Shown here: piece by piece, positions 27,216 to 35,920 of the stretch
Numbering within the stretch: the stretch's first letter is position 1
How the letters are laid out: each line of letters begins with the position of its first letter
Source of the DNA: Hydrogenibacillus schlegelii
GTDB lineage: Bacteria > Bacillota > Bacilli > Thermicanales > DSM-22653
DNA: 64,000 nucleotides
Reading direction: 5' to 3'
NCBI RefSeq assembly: GCF_001653195.1
Contig: NZ_JXBB01000066.1
Span: forward strand, 24,601 to 88,600
Notes under the pieces: generated by a model
Databases searched by the model: none
Told to the model about the DNA's origin: nothing
The model's input: only the letters and a program-made list of their open reading frames with translations
Position numbers and translations under genes: made by a program

Positions 27216-28040
27216 TCACGGCCGCACGCCCAGCCGGTCGAGGGCGCTCAGCCGGCGGGAGCGCTCGATCCGGGCGGAAAGAGACGTCCGTTCGGCGAGC
27301 GCCGCCAGGCCGGCGAAGACGGCCCACACGCCGCCGGCGACGGCCGGCGGCGCCTGAAGAAGGGGGAAAAAAAGCGCCCACGCGAGGGTCGCGACACCCG
27401 CTTCGCCGAAGAGGGCCGTCTTCCGTCGGTCGGCCGAAAGGAGCGGGACGAGCCCGCCGAAAAACGCCGCTCCGGCCGGCGGCCCCCCGAAAGAAAAGGC
27501 GGGGAGGGCGACGAGGGCGAACGCTTTGAGGGCCCGGAGCGGCCGTTTGTCGAGCAGGTTGAGGCCGTGGGCCAGCGTGGAAAAAAGAAGCGCCCCCCAG
27601 GCCGGCGGAGCGCCGGAAGCGGCGGCCTCCAGGGCGCCGGCGACGGGATAGACGACGAGCCTGAGCCCGCCGGTCGTCGGCCGGAGCGTCCGCCCCATCG
27701 CCCGGAGGTGGCCCAGGATCCCCCGAACGGCCGTCGTGCCGAAGGCGTCGTCGACCCAGCCGGTGGCGGCCACCGCCAAAAGCCCCGCCGCCACCGCCGG
27801 CGCCTTCGGCCGGTCGGCCGGATCGGGCAAAAGCGCGTGGTCGGCGACGAGGGCGGCTCCCCACCCGAGGGCGAGGGCGAGGCCCGTCCCGGCCGGCACC
27901 GGGCGGCCGTCGGCGTTCGGCTTGACCCACCCGAACCGGACGGCCAGCCGGCCGTAGGCCGCCGCCATCCCCGCCGCCGCCACGCCCGCGGTGAGCGCTT
28001 CCAGCCCGCTTCGGAAGAGGCCGAAAAGCACCTCACCCAT
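27216..28040 (-). CDS. MraY/WecA-like (GT4) polytopic membrane protein
   Basis: A membrane protein of about 274 aa with roughly eight hydrophobic segments. It resembles polyprenyl-phosphate sugar-phosphate transferases: KPNADGRPVPAGTGLALALG resembles the N-terminal loop, WVDDAFG the DDxxD-like acidic site in an inner loop, and THGLNLLDKRPLRALKAF (preceded by LA) the NxxNxxDG-type loop. Several catalytic residues differ from MraY (NLLDKRP instead of NAVNLTDG), so activity is not assured. It starts inside the end of the GT2 gene (8-bp overlap) and completes a three-gene unit with steA. Confidence 0.65.
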   Translation of the reverse strand: MGEVLFGLFRSGLEALTAGVAAAGMAAAYGRLAVRFGWVKPNADGRPVPAGTGLALALGWGAALVADHALLPDPADRPKAPAVAAGLLAVAATGWVDDAFGTTAVRGILGHLRAMGRTLRPTTGGLRLVVYPVAGALEAAASGAPPAWGALLFSTLAHGLNLLDKRPLRALKAFALVALPAFSFGGPPAGAAFFGGLVPLLSADRRKTALFGEAGVATLAWALFFPLLQAPPAVAGGVWAVFAGLAALAERTSLSARIERSRRLSALDRLGVRP

Positions 28041-28758
28041 CGCCCCACCCTCCGCTTCGACGGACCCGACGGTCGTATGCCCAAAGCGCCCGAAGGACAT
28101 CCCGGGCCTGTCGCGCCCGGTGCCACATAGCCGCCGGCGTGCGGCCCAGGCGGCGATGATCGAACGGAAGGGGCACCTCCAGCGGCACGATGCCGTCCCG
28201 GAGACTCAGGAGGTTCAGCATCGTCTCGGCGCCGTAGCCGACGTCAAGGGCCGGGGCCCAGCGGCGAAGAGGGGCGCCGGCGATCGCCCGCTGGCCGGAG
28301 AGGGGCGCCTTAAGCCAGACGCCCGTCCGCCGCCAGACGGCCCGGGCCGAAAACCGCCGCAGCCAGCCAAAACCGTCCCCCAGCGCCGGCGGCAGGACGG
28401 CGACGACGTGCTCCGCCTCCCGAGCCAGGAGCGGGCGGACGAGGGCCTCGGCGAGGGCCGCACTTTCGCCGAGGTCCGCGTCCAAAAGGACGATCCACGC
28501 GCCCCGGCTTTCCAGGATGCCGGTCATGAGCGCCCGCCCTTTGCCCCGGTTGACCGGAAGGCGAACGAGGCGCACGGACGACCCCGCCCGGCTGCCTTGC
28601 CGGAACGCCGCGGCCGCGATCGCCTCCGGGCTCACCGGCGGCCGGCTGCCGTCATCGACGACGATCAGCTCCTCCCAAAACGGCCGCGCGGCGAGGCCGC
28701 GAAGGGTCGCGTAGAGCCGGTCCCCGGCGTTGTACGCCGGGACGATGACGCTCACCAC
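28033..28758 (-). CDS. Family 2 glycosyltransferase
   Basis: A soluble GT2 of 241 aa. The nucleotide-sugar site is clear: VSVIVPAYNAGDRLYATL at the N-terminus, ELIVVDDGS, NRGKGRALMTG and the metal-binding LLDADLGES. SGQRAIAG resembles the acceptor-side motif of dolichyl/undecaprenyl-phosphate transferases. No membrane helix. It overlaps steA by 7 bp and the MraY-like gene by 8 bp, so all three are made together. Confidence 0.85.
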   Translation of the reverse strand: MVSVIVPAYNAGDRLYATLRGLAARPFWEELIVVDDGSRPPVSPEAIAAAAFRQGSRAGSSVRLVRLPVNRGKGRALMTGILESRGAWIVLLDADLGESAALAEALVRPLLAREAEHVVAVLPPALGDGFGWLRRFSARAVWRRTGVWLKAPLSGQRAIAGAPLRRWAPALDVGYGAETMLNLLSLRDGIVPLEVPLPFDHRRLGRTPAAMWHRARQARDVLRALWAYDRRVRRSGGWGDG

Positions 28759-29876
28759 GCGCCGCCCCTCCGCCCCGACGCAGGCGGCGAATCCGCCGCT
28801 TCAGTCGCCCGGCCGGACCGGTCGGCGAGGGCCGACAGGACGAAGCCCGTCCCGGCGGCGCTCAAGTCGACGATCCGATCCCCGTACAAAAGCCGCACCA
28901 ACAGGGCCCCGGCCACCCCGGCCCTTCCTCGCTCCCGCGCCGCGAGAAAATCCGCTCCGTTGCCGAAAAGGAGAATCAACCGGGCACCGCCGTCGGCGAC
29001 GAGCCGGACGGCCAGATCTTCGCTCGTCCCCGGCGACGGCACGACGCGGTAGGACAGGCCGAGCGCCCTGAGGCGCCGTTCGCCGGGCGCCCGGCCGTCC
29101 GGATAGGCGTGGACGATCCTGAGCGCGGCGACCCGAAGGGCCGACGCGCCGACGCTGTCCATGTCGCCGACGAGGAGGTCGATCGGGAGGTCGAGCCGAA
29201 GCAGATGATCGGCGCCGCCGTCGACGGCCGCCCAATACGGCGGCGCCTTCCCGGCAAACGCCGCCACGACCGGGAGAAGGCGCCGGAGGGCTTCCGGAGC
29301 GCCGGGGCTGCGGGCGACGACAACCGCGACCCGCCCGGACGCCGCCCGGAGCTCCGGAACCTCAAGCGGCGTTAAAAAGAGGGCGGCTTCTTTCCGCATC
29401 CGCTCGGCGGTATTTTGCACGAAGGCGAGAAAACGCCCGGGAAACGCCTCCGCGTCCCGGCAAACGGCCCGGACGACGTCGGCGGCGCCGACGGCCCGGA
29501 GGCGGACGGGCGCCGACCCGAGCGACGCATTTTGCACCGATTGCCGGGGATGAAAGAAAAAGGTGAGGCGCCGGCGTCCGGCTTCCGCCGCCAGGACGGT
29601 CCGATAGGCGGCCGCCCGATCTTCGCCGGGCAGCACGTCAAAGAGCGGAATCCCGGCCGCCAAGAGGAGCGCCGCGCCGAACGCCGGGCCCTCCGGCGGG
29701 GCGCTCGGCTGAAAATTGACGACGGCGCCGGCCCGGCGCTCGATCAGCGCGAGGGCGCTCGTCCGATCGATCCCCCGGTGATCGACGACGGCGGCCCATC
29801 CGGGCCGGAGATGGTGAAGGAGGCGCTTGGTCCGGCGGTCGAACGCCGCCGGCAAGCGAATGCGGTCCGTATTCAA
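28752..29876 (-). CDS. steA: SteA-like protein with thiamin-pyrophosphokinase-like domain
   Basis: A 374-aa protein resembling SteA, known from actinobacteria as a cytokinetic-ring protein. The N-terminal domain (about 1-150) reads FDRRTKRLLHHLRPGWAAVV and DHRGIDRTSALALIE; the middle TPK-like domain has VDGGADHLLRLDLPIDLLVG then DMDSVG (acidic motif) and TSEDLAVRLVADG. The C-terminal membrane segment expected in SteA is replaced by a moderately hydrophobic stretch (VAGALLVRLLYG). The start codon appears to be TTG after GGAAGG. First gene of the trio with a GT2 and a MraY-like protein; a role in cell-division or envelope glycan synthesis is inference. Confidence 0.75.
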   Translation of the reverse strand: MNTDRIRLPAAFDRRTKRLLHHLRPGWAAVVDHRGIDRTSALALIERRAGAVVNFQPSAPPEGPAFGAALLLAAGIPLFDVLPGEDRAAAYRTVLAAEAGRRRLTFFFHPRQSVQNASLGSAPVRLRAVGAADVVRAVCRDAEAFPGRFLAFVQNTAERMRKEAALFLTPLEVPELRAASGRVAVVVARSPGAPEALRRLLPVVAAFAGKAPPYWAAVDGGADHLLRLDLPIDLLVGDMDSVGASALRVAALRIVHAYPDGRAPGERRLRALGLSYRVVPSPGTSEDLAVRLVADGGARLILLFGNGADFLAARERGRAGVAGALLVRLLYGDRIVDLSAAGTGFVLSALADRSGRATEAADSPPASGRRGGAW

Positions 29877-30101
29877 GGGCTGACGTCCTTCCGCGGCGCC
29901 GAAGGGCCGCCCGTGCTCCGCGCTTATTCTCTCAGATCAGTCTGCCCCGAACGGCCCGTTCCCATTCGCCGCCGCCGACACGCCCCCGGCCGGCGAAAAA
30001 GCGCTCCCCTCCCCCGCGTTGGATTCCAGCCTCGATCGGGTCCGCCCCCAGCCGCCGAAGCGCCTTTCGGCGCCGGCGCTGTGGGGTCGGTGCGACTTTT
30101 G

Positions 30102-30971
30102 TTAAGCCCCCGACGAGCTCGCCACGCGAGCCTCGAGGCGGAGTTTGTCCGCCAGCATGGCGATGAATTCGCTGTTCGTCGGTTTGTCCTTGGCGTGGCT
30201 CACCGTGTAGCCGAACGTCCGGTTGATCGCCTCGACGTTTCCCCGCTGCCAGGCGACCTCGATGGCGTGGCGGATCGCCCGCTCGACGCGGCTTGGCGTC
30301 GTTTTGAAACGCTCGGCGATGGACGGATAGAGCGTCTTGGTGATCGCGCCGAGGAGCTCGATGTCGTCGTAGACCATCCGGATCGCTTCCCGCAGATACT
30401 GGTACCCTTTGATGTGGGCCGGTACCCCGATTTCGTGCAAAAGCGTGCTGATCTTCGCTTCCAAAAGCGCCCGCTCCCGTTCGGCCTCCGCCGACGGCCC
30501 GGTCGGCACCGCCCGTTCGCTCGACCGGAGCCCGGGGCGGAACGAAGCGGATTCGCCGTCCTTCCGCCGAACGGCGTTCGGAGGCCGGTCTTCGGCGGGG
30601 GCGCCGACCGCCTCCCGAACCCGCCGGAGGAGCGCCGCGAAATCAAACGGTTTCATCATGTAATACGCCACGCCGTAACGGGTCGCCCGCCGGGCCATCT
30701 CCTCCTGGCCGAAGGCCGAAAGCATGATCACCTTCATCTCGCCGTTCAGGCGCCCGTCCTGAGCGAGGGCTTCCAGCACATCGATGCCGTCCCGCATCGG
30801 CATGATGACGTCTAAGAGGAGAACGTCCGGCGTATGCTGGTCGAGGAGCTCCAGGGCCGTCTGGCCGTCGTGGGCGACGGCCACAACCGAGATGTCTTCC
30901 TCCGCCTCGAGCACCTCGATGATCTGCCGGGTCAGCTCCCGGTTGTCGTCGACGATCATCACTTCAATCAC
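30102..30971 (-). CDS. spo0A: Sporulation master regulator Spo0A
   Basis: A 289-aa response regulator that, once phosphorylated, starts sporulation. The receiver domain has VDDNREL (acidic pocket), phospho-acceptor Asp54 in [17 protein letters not shown] and the switch Lys in MMKPFDF. A variable linker follows (about 125-165), then the DNA-binding domain with [25 protein letters not shown] and the recognition helix [20 protein letters not shown] at 30971 follows GGAGG by 7 bp. Upstream are a near-perfect sigma-H promoter and 0A boxes. A hairpin without a T-run lies just past the stop. Confidence 0.97.
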   Translation of the reverse strand: MIEVMIVDDNRELTRQIIEVLEAEEDISVVAVAHDGQTALELLDQHTPDVLLLDVIMPMRDGIDVLEALAQDGRLNGEMKVIMLSAFGQEEMARRATRYGVAYYMMKPFDFAALLRRVREAVGAPAEDRPPNAVRRKDGESASFRPGLRSSERAVPTGPSAEAERERALLEAKISTLLHEIGVPAHIKGYQYLREAIRMVYDDIELLGAITKTLYPSIAERFKTTPSRVERAIRHAIEVAWQRGNVEAINRTFGYTVSHAKDKPTNSEFIAMLADKLRLEARVASSSGA

Positions 30972-31027
30972 GCCGATCCCTCCGCCCGTCATGATTCGGC
31001 GCCGTTGCCGGGCCCACACGGTGAACG

Positions 31028-31056
31028 TTATTCGACAGCGAAGCGCAAAATCCTTC
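31028..31056 (-). promoter_or_regulatory. Sigma-H promoter of spo0A with 0A box in the -10 region
   Basis: Minus strand: GAAGGATTT (31056-31048), 11-bp spacer, GTCGAATAA (31036-31028). Both fit the sigma-H consensus RnAGGAwWW/RnnGAATww exactly. TGTCGAA overlaps the -10, so Spo0A could act directly on its own promoter. Confidence 0.85.
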
Positions 31057-31098
31057 CGATGTCATTCCCTTTACAAAACTTTATCCATGAACGACGTA

Positions 31099-31107
31099 TT
31101 TCGACAA
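31099..31107 (-). promoter_or_regulatory. 0A box upstream of spo0A
   Basis: TTGTCGAAA on the minus strand is a full match to the Spo0A box core. It lies 42 bp upstream of the sigma-H -35 element, consistent with autoregulation. Confidence 0.7.
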
Positions 31108-31205
31108 CATGAGCGCTCCGGCGCCGATCGCTGTCGATCGGCGCCGCGGCGCCCCTCCGCCTAAGAACGAATAAGAGCGAAAACGAATAAGAGCGAAAAT
31201 GAACG

Positions 31206-31248
31206 AAAAGCCCGGCTCAGCCTCAGGCGGCCCGAGCCGGGCTTTCTT
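31206..31248 (-). terminator. Terminator of spoIVB (symmetrical)
   Basis: AAAAGCCCGGCTC and GAGCCGGGCTTTC form a 12-bp stem with T-runs on both sides; the spoIVB stop codon is in the loop. It insulates spo0A from spoIVB read-through. Confidence 0.88.
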
Positions 31249-32521
31249 CGGGGGCGGTCTCGACTTCCGGGATGAGGTCCGTCATCCGAAGCATCCATTC
31301 GATGAAAACGCCGTATCCGCGGGCGGAATCGGAGACGAAGACGTGGGTGACGGCGCCGGCCAGCCGGTCGTCCTGCAGGATGGGGCTTCCGGACATGCCC
31401 TGGACGATGCCGCCGGTTTTTTCAAGCAGCCGGGGATCGGTCACGCGGATGATCATGCTCTTTGTCGACGGGGCATCCTGACGAAAGACGCTTTCGATCT
31501 CGATGTCGTACGCCTCGATCCGGTCCCCCTCGACGACGGTGAGGATCTTCGCCGGACCGGGGTGGACCTCGTCCGCCGGCGCGACCGGCAGCGGGTCCCG
31601 AAAGAGCGGGTGCGACGGTACGGCCGTAAGGCGGCCGAAGATCCCGAAGGGCGTGTTTTTCTCGATGTCGCCGATCTTTTTCCCTTCCTCGGGAAAGATC
31701 GCCCGGATCGCTCCCGGACGCCCCGGCCATCCCCGGTCGACGTCGCTCACCGTCGACGGCAGGATGACGCCGCCGCCGGCGGCGATCGGCCGCCGGGTGT
31801 CGAGGTCGCTGATGACGTGGCCGAGGGCGCCGTAGATGCGCGTGTTGGGATCGTAGAACGTGAGCGTTCCGACGCCGGCGGCCGAATCCCGCACGAAGAG
31901 CCCCAGCTTGTAGCTGTTGTCCTCGGGGTCGAGAAGCGGCCGGACGGTCACGGTGAGGACGTCTTCTCCCCGGGCCAGCTCGACGGTCATCGGCCGGCCG
32001 GCCCGGCCGGCGGCTTCGATGAGGTGCCCGAGTTCCCCGGCGTCTTTGAGCGGCTTTCCGTCGACCTTTTTGATCCGATCGCCGACGCGAATCGCCGCGT
32101 CCTCCGCCGGTGAAACGCCCCGGCCGTCGGCGGTGACGATCTTTTTGTAGCCGACGACCAGGACGCCGTCGGTCTTCAGTTTCACGCCGATCGACTGCCC
32201 GCCGGGATAGACCCGAAGCTCCGGGAACACCCGGACGTTCATCCGGGCGACGGGGAGCGCGCCGAGGCGCACGTCCACCGTCGCCTTCCCGGCGGCGCGG
32301 GGCTCGAGGGCGGCGTCGCCGAAGACGTCGATGACGGACGGGTCGCTGGAGGCGAGGCGAAAGAGCGGCGGAAGCGGGAGGGAAAACGGCGTGCCGGCGA
32401 AGAGGCGTTTTTCCGGCGCGAGGGTAAAATAAGGGGCGAAGAGCGGAGTCTGGACGAGGATGAGCAGAACAAAAACGCCCACGAGGACGCGGTTCGGCCG
32501 CCACCGGCCATCTCTCTGCAC
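31223..32521 (-). CDS. spoIVB: SpoIVB signalling serine peptidase
   Basis: A 432-aa S55 peptidase (B. subtilis form 426 aa) secreted from the forespore to trigger pro-sigma-K processing. The GTG at 32521 follows AAGGAG by 9 bp. One N-terminal membrane anchor (about 9-30), then a PDZ domain around GVSPAEDAAIRVGDRIKKVD, then the peptidase domain with YGALGHVI (catalytic His) and GIVQGMSGSPILQ (catalytic Ser). A sigma-F/G promoter lies about 50 bp upstream. It is flanked by recN and spo0A as in Bacillus. Confidence 0.95.
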   Translation of the reverse strand: MQRDGRWRPNRVLVGVFVLLILVQTPLFAPYFTLAPEKRLFAGTPFSLPLPPLFRLASSDPSVIDVFGDAALEPRAAGKATVDVRLGALPVARMNVRVFPELRVYPGGQSIGVKLKTDGVLVVGYKKIVTADGRGVSPAEDAAIRVGDRIKKVDGKPLKDAGELGHLIEAAGRAGRPMTVELARGEDVLTVTVRPLLDPEDNSYKLGLFVRDSAAGVGTLTFYDPNTRIYGALGHVISDLDTRRPIAAGGGVILPSTVSDVDRGWPGRPGAIRAIFPEEGKKIGDIEKNTPFGIFGRLTAVPSHPLFRDPLPVAPADEVHPGPAKILTVVEGDRIEAYDIEIESVFRQDAPSTKSMIIRVTDPRLLEKTGGIVQGMSGSPILQDDRLAGAVTHVFVSDSARGYGVFIEWMLRMTDLIPEVETAPEESPARAA

Positions 32522-32570
32522 GGCTCCACACTCCTTCTCTCCTCGGACGCCCCCGCTCGCGCGGTACTCA

Positions 32571-32600
32571 TAATCTTGCCCTCGGCCACATCGGGTATAC
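32571..32600 (-). promoter_or_regulatory. Sigma-F/sigma-G promoter of spoIVB
   Basis: Minus strand: GTATA (32600-32596), 15-bp spacer, GGCAAGATTA (32580-32571). This fits the sigma-F form GYATA-N15-GGhhAnAhTR at every position; sigma-G recognises similar elements. B. subtilis spoIVB is transcribed by both. Confidence 0.8.
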
Positions 32601-32610
32601 CCGCAAAACC

Positions 32611-34350
32611 TTACCGCTCGGGGGCGCCGGAGAGAAGAGCGGCTTTTTTCTCCTCCGCCTGGCGCCGAAGGAACGCCGCGTGGCGCAAGGCGGCCTCGGT
32701 GACGACTTCTCCTGAGATGAGCCGGGCGAGCTCCTGATCCGCCTCCGCCGGCGCGAGGCGTTCGATCGCCGAGGCCGCCCCCTCGCCGGTGACGCGTTTG
32801 GACAACCGAAAATGGGCATCCGCAAAGGCGGCCACCTGAGCGAGGTGGGTGACGGCGATCACCTGGTGCCGGAGCGCGAGGCGGGCCATCGCCTCGCCGA
32901 TCGCCTCGCCGGCGGAGCCGCCGACGCCGGTGTCGATTTCGTCGAAGATGAACGTCGCCGGCGGAAGCACCTCCGCCAGCGCGGCAAAAAGGGCCAGCGC
33001 CACCCGCGAAAGCTCCCCGCCGGAGGCCGCCTTGTGAAGCGGCCGCGGCGGATCGCCGGGGTGCGGCTGAAACAAAAGCTCCGGCGCCTCGAGCCCGTCG
33101 GCCCATCCGGACGGGTCGGGAAATGCCCCTTCCGGCCGCACGGGGTCGAGGCGGACGATCAGGCGGGCAGCCGGAAGCTCCAGCGTCCGGACGACGGCGG
33201 TCGCCTTCGCCTCGAGAAGCGCCCGGGCCTCCTCCCGGGCCCGAAAAAGCGCCGCCCCGGCCTTGAGCCACGCATCCCGGAACGCCGCCAGCGCCTTTTG
33301 TTCCGCCTCCCGGGCGGCTTCTTCATCGTCCAGCGCCGAAAGCGCCGCTTCCGCTTCCTCCGCGGTCCGAAGGACCGCCTCCAGCGACCCGCCGTAACGT
33401 TTTTTCAGCCGCTCCAGGGCCTCCAGCCGCTCCTCGACGGCCTGAAGCATCTCCGGTCCTTCCGCCTCCAGCGCCTCTCCGGCATCGACGAGGGCGGCGG
33501 CGATTTCCTCCAGCTGAACCCGGAGCTCCGCAATCTTCGCGCCATAGGCGGCGAGCGCCGGGTCGGCCTCCTCGAGCTCCCGGAGCGCCGCCTCGGCGAC
33601 CCGGAGCAGATCGAGCGCCCGGTGCTCGTCCGAAAGGGCCCGGTAAGCCCGGGCGAGGGCGCTGCGGATGCGCTCCGCGAAAAGCAGGCGGTTGCGCCGC
33701 TCCCACAGGGCCGCATCTTCCCCCGCCTTCGGCCGAACGGCCCGAATGTCGGCGAGCGCCTCTTCGTACGCTTCCCGCCGGGCGCGGGCTTCCGCCCGCC
33801 GGGCGTCCGCCCGGGCGGCGGCGACGTACGCCTCCCGATACCGCTCGTACGCGGCGCGGTACCGTGCCCGGGCTTCCGCGACCGCTTGCCCCCCAAGGGC
33901 GTCGATCCAGGACCGAAGGCGGTTCGGCTCGGCGATCCAGAGCTCATCATGCTGTCGATGCCAGACGATGAGGTGCGGCGCGATGGCCCGGAGGGCCGAA
34001 AGCGGCACGAGGGCGCCGTTTAGGCGGACGGTGCTTCGGCCGCCGGGGACGATCTCCCGCCGGATGACGATGAGGCCGTCCTCCGCGTCAAACGGCGCCC
34101 CGACCGCCTGAAGCGCCTCGGCCACCGACGCCTCCGGCGCCACGAGCCACCGTCCCTCGACGACCGCCGCCCGGGCGCCGCGGCGGACGACGTCCTCCCG
34201 GGCCCGCTCGCCGACCAGGAGGGCGAGGGCCTCGAGGAGGAGCGACTTGCCGGCGCCGGACTCCCCGGTGAGGACGTTCATCCCCGGGGCCCACTCGACC
34301 TTCGCCCGGGGAAACACCGCCACGTTTTCCACCGAAAGCGTGATCAGCAC
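32611..34350 (-). CDS. recN: DNA repair ATPase RecN
   Basis: A 579-aa SMC-like protein recruited early to DNA double-strand breaks. Walker A GESGAGKSLLLEAL is near residue 35; a long coiled-coil region rich in Ala, Glu and Arg spans about 150-370; the C-terminal head has the ABC signature KAASGGELSRVALALFAAL, Walker B FIFDEIDTGVGG and the H-loop VTHLAQVAAFAD. It lies between argR and spoIVB as in B. subtilis. Confidence 0.96.
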   Translation of the reverse strand: MLITLSVENVAVFPRAKVEWAPGMNVLTGESGAGKSLLLEALALLVGERAREDVVRRGARAAVVEGRWLVAPEASVAEALQAVGAPFDAEDGLIVIRREIVPGGRSTVRLNGALVPLSALRAIAPHLIVWHRQHDELWIAEPNRLRSWIDALGGQAVAEARARYRAAYERYREAYVAAARADARRAEARARREAYEEALADIRAVRPKAGEDAALWERRNRLLFAERIRSALARAYRALSDEHRALDLLRVAEAALRELEEADPALAAYGAKIAELRVQLEEIAAALVDAGEALEAEGPEMLQAVEERLEALERLKKRYGGSLEAVLRTAEEAEAALSALDDEEAAREAEQKALAAFRDAWLKAGAALFRAREEARALLEAKATAVVRTLELPAARLIVRLDPVRPEGAFPDPSGWADGLEAPELLFQPHPGDPPRPLHKAASGGELSRVALALFAALAEVLPPATFIFDEIDTGVGGSAGEAIGEAMARLALRHQVIAVTHLAQVAAFADAHFRLSKRVTGEGAASAIERLAPAEADQELARLISGEVVTEAALRHAAFLRRQAEEKKAALLSGAPER

Positions 34351-34569
34351 CTTCCCCCTCCTTTCCCCGCCTCCGCCTCTCGGATCCGCCCCAGGTCCGC
34401 CGGCCGTCTCGGCCGGCGGCTTGTTTCCGCTCCGTCGCCCGGCGGCGTTCCCGACGCCCCTCCCCGAGAGGACTTGGCCTGAGGCCGACCGCCGGTCTGG
34501 TCCCTCTCCCGGTGGCAGGCCCGCGGCTGGCCTGAGGTCGACCGATGGCCGGTTCTTTGCCCTTCTGCC

Positions 34570-35043
34570 TCAGCGCCCGATTTCCGGAGCCCCGAACGAA
34601 AGCAGCCAACGCCGCACCTCCAGGGCGCCGGCGGCGCTCCGGCAGACGAGGAGGCACGTGTCGTCGCCGCAGACCGTCCCGACGAGCTCCGGATGGCCGA
34701 GGTCGTCGATGACGGCGCCGAAGGCGTTGGCGTTCCCCGGGAGCGTTTTCAAAACGAGCAAATTTTCCGCCGGCTCAACGGTCAGAAACGCCTCCAGCAT
34801 GAGCCGCCGCAGTTTGTCGGCGCTCGCGCTCCTTCGGTCGGCGCCCGAAAGGGCGTAGCGGTACCTCCCCTCCGGCGTCGGCACCTTGACGAGGCCCAGC
34901 GCCTTGATGTCCCGCGAGACGGTCGCCTGCGTCACCCGAAAGCCTTCCCGCCGCAACAGTTCGACGAGCTCTTCCTGCGTCTCGATGACCCGTTCCGAGA
35001 CGAGCGCCTTGATCCGGACGAGGCGCGCCTCCTTACCCTTCAC
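34570..35043 (-). CDS. argR: Arginine repressor ArgR/AhrC
   Basis: A 157-aa regulator that represses arginine synthesis and activates its breakdown when arginine binds. The winged helix has ETQEELVELLRREGFRVTQ then ATVSRDIKALGL; the hexamer domain has GTVCGDDTCLLVCRS with the arginine-binding GDD. GTG at 35043 follows AAAGGGG and lies within the end of the yqxC-like gene (11-bp overlap). The 219 bp between it and recN hold GC-rich imperfect repeats but no recognised signal. Confidence 0.95.
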   Translation of the reverse strand: MKGKEARLVRIKALVSERVIETQEELVELLRREGFRVTQATVSRDIKALGLVKVPTPEGRYRYALSGADRRSASADKLRRLMLEAFLTVEPAENLLVLKTLPGNANAFGAVIDDLGHPELVGTVCGDDTCLLVCRSAAGALEVRRWLLSFGAPEIGR

Positions 35044-35920
35044 CGCGATCCCCTTTCGACCCTCTGCCGGGCGCCGGCCCCTTTGTCCTTTGAGAAAGCG
35101 GCTCATCCCCCTCCCGGTGCGCCGCCTCGACCGCCGCCCGAATCGCGGGCGCGTCGACGCGGCCCGGGGGCACTCCTTTTTGCGCCCAGAGCAAAAACTC
35201 GATGTTTCCGTCGCCGCCCCGGATCGGCGACGGGATCACGCCTTTCGGAAAGAGGCCGCTCGCCTCTGCCGCCCGGACGACGCCGGCCAGGACGTCGGCG
35301 TGCACCGCCGGGTCCCGGACGAGGCCGCCTTTTTCCACCCGTTCCGGCCCCGCCTCAAAGGGCGGCTTGACGAGGGCGAGGAGATCGCCCCCTTCCCGAA
35401 GCACCGCCGCCAGGGCCGGAAAGACAAGGGCGAGGGAAATGAACGAAAGATCGGCCGTCACCACGTCCACCGGCGCCCCGTCGGGAAGCCGATCGAGGGC
35501 GAGATGGCGGACGTTCGTCCGCTCGAGGACGACCACCCGCGGGTCCGTCCGGAGCGACCAGGCGAGCTGTCCGTAGCCGACGTCGACGGCGATCACCTGG
35601 GCGGCGCCGTGCTGAAGCGCGCAATCGGTAAACCCGCCGGTCGAAGCGCCGGCATCGAGCACCCGCCGGCCCCGAAGGTCGACGCCGAACGCCCGAAGGG
35701 CCGCCTCGAGCTTCAACCCGCCGCGGCTGACGTATCGCGGCCGCTCCCCCCGCAGGCGAATCGGCGCCTCCGGCGGCACCTTCTCCCCCGGTTTGTCCGC
35801 CACCCGGTCGCCGACGAGAACCTCGCCGGCCATGATCGCCCGGCGGGCCTGCTCCCGGCTGGAAAAAAAGCCCCGCCGCACGAGGAGGACGTCGAGGCGC
35901 TCTTTGGCCTTCTCCGTCAC
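35033..35920 (-). CDS. TlyA/YqxC-family rRNA methyltransferase
   Basis: A 295-aa protein with an N-terminal S4 RNA-binding domain (RLDVLLVRRGFFSSREQARR, residues about 8-70) and an FtsJ-like methyltransferase domain with the SAM motif VLDAGASTGGFTDCAL, IAVDVGYGQL and the KDKE-type residues in VKPPFEAGPE. TlyA enzymes methylate 2'-O of cytidines in rRNA. It begins GTGA, overlapping the dxs stop, and its last codons overlap argR. A hydrophilic tail of about 20 residues is added at the C-terminus. Confidence 0.9.
   Translation of the reverse strand: MTEKAKERLDVLLVRRGFFSSREQARRAIMAGEVLVGDRVADKPGEKVPPEAPIRLRGERPRYVSRGGLKLEAALRAFGVDLRGRRVLDAGASTGGFTDCALQHGAAQVIAVDVGYGQLAWSLRTDPRVVVLERTNVRHLALDRLPDGAPVDVVTADLSFISLALVFPALAAVLREGGDLLALVKPPFEAGPERVEKGGLVRDPAVHADVLAGVVRAAEASGLFPKGVIPSPIRGGDGNIEFLLWAQKGVPPGRVDAPAIRAAVEAAHREGDEPLSQRTKGPAPGRGSKGDRGEG

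Noticed and set aside
30050..30085. GC-rich hairpin after spo0A as a Rho-independent terminator.
   Set aside because: The stem is interrupted and no T-run follows on the minus strand.
34470..34555. Direct repeat GGCCTGAGG(C/T)CGACCG between argR and recN as an ArgR operator or attachment site.
   Set aside because: Two short imperfect copies of GC-rich sequence; they do not resemble AT-rich ARG boxes and have no associated integrase.
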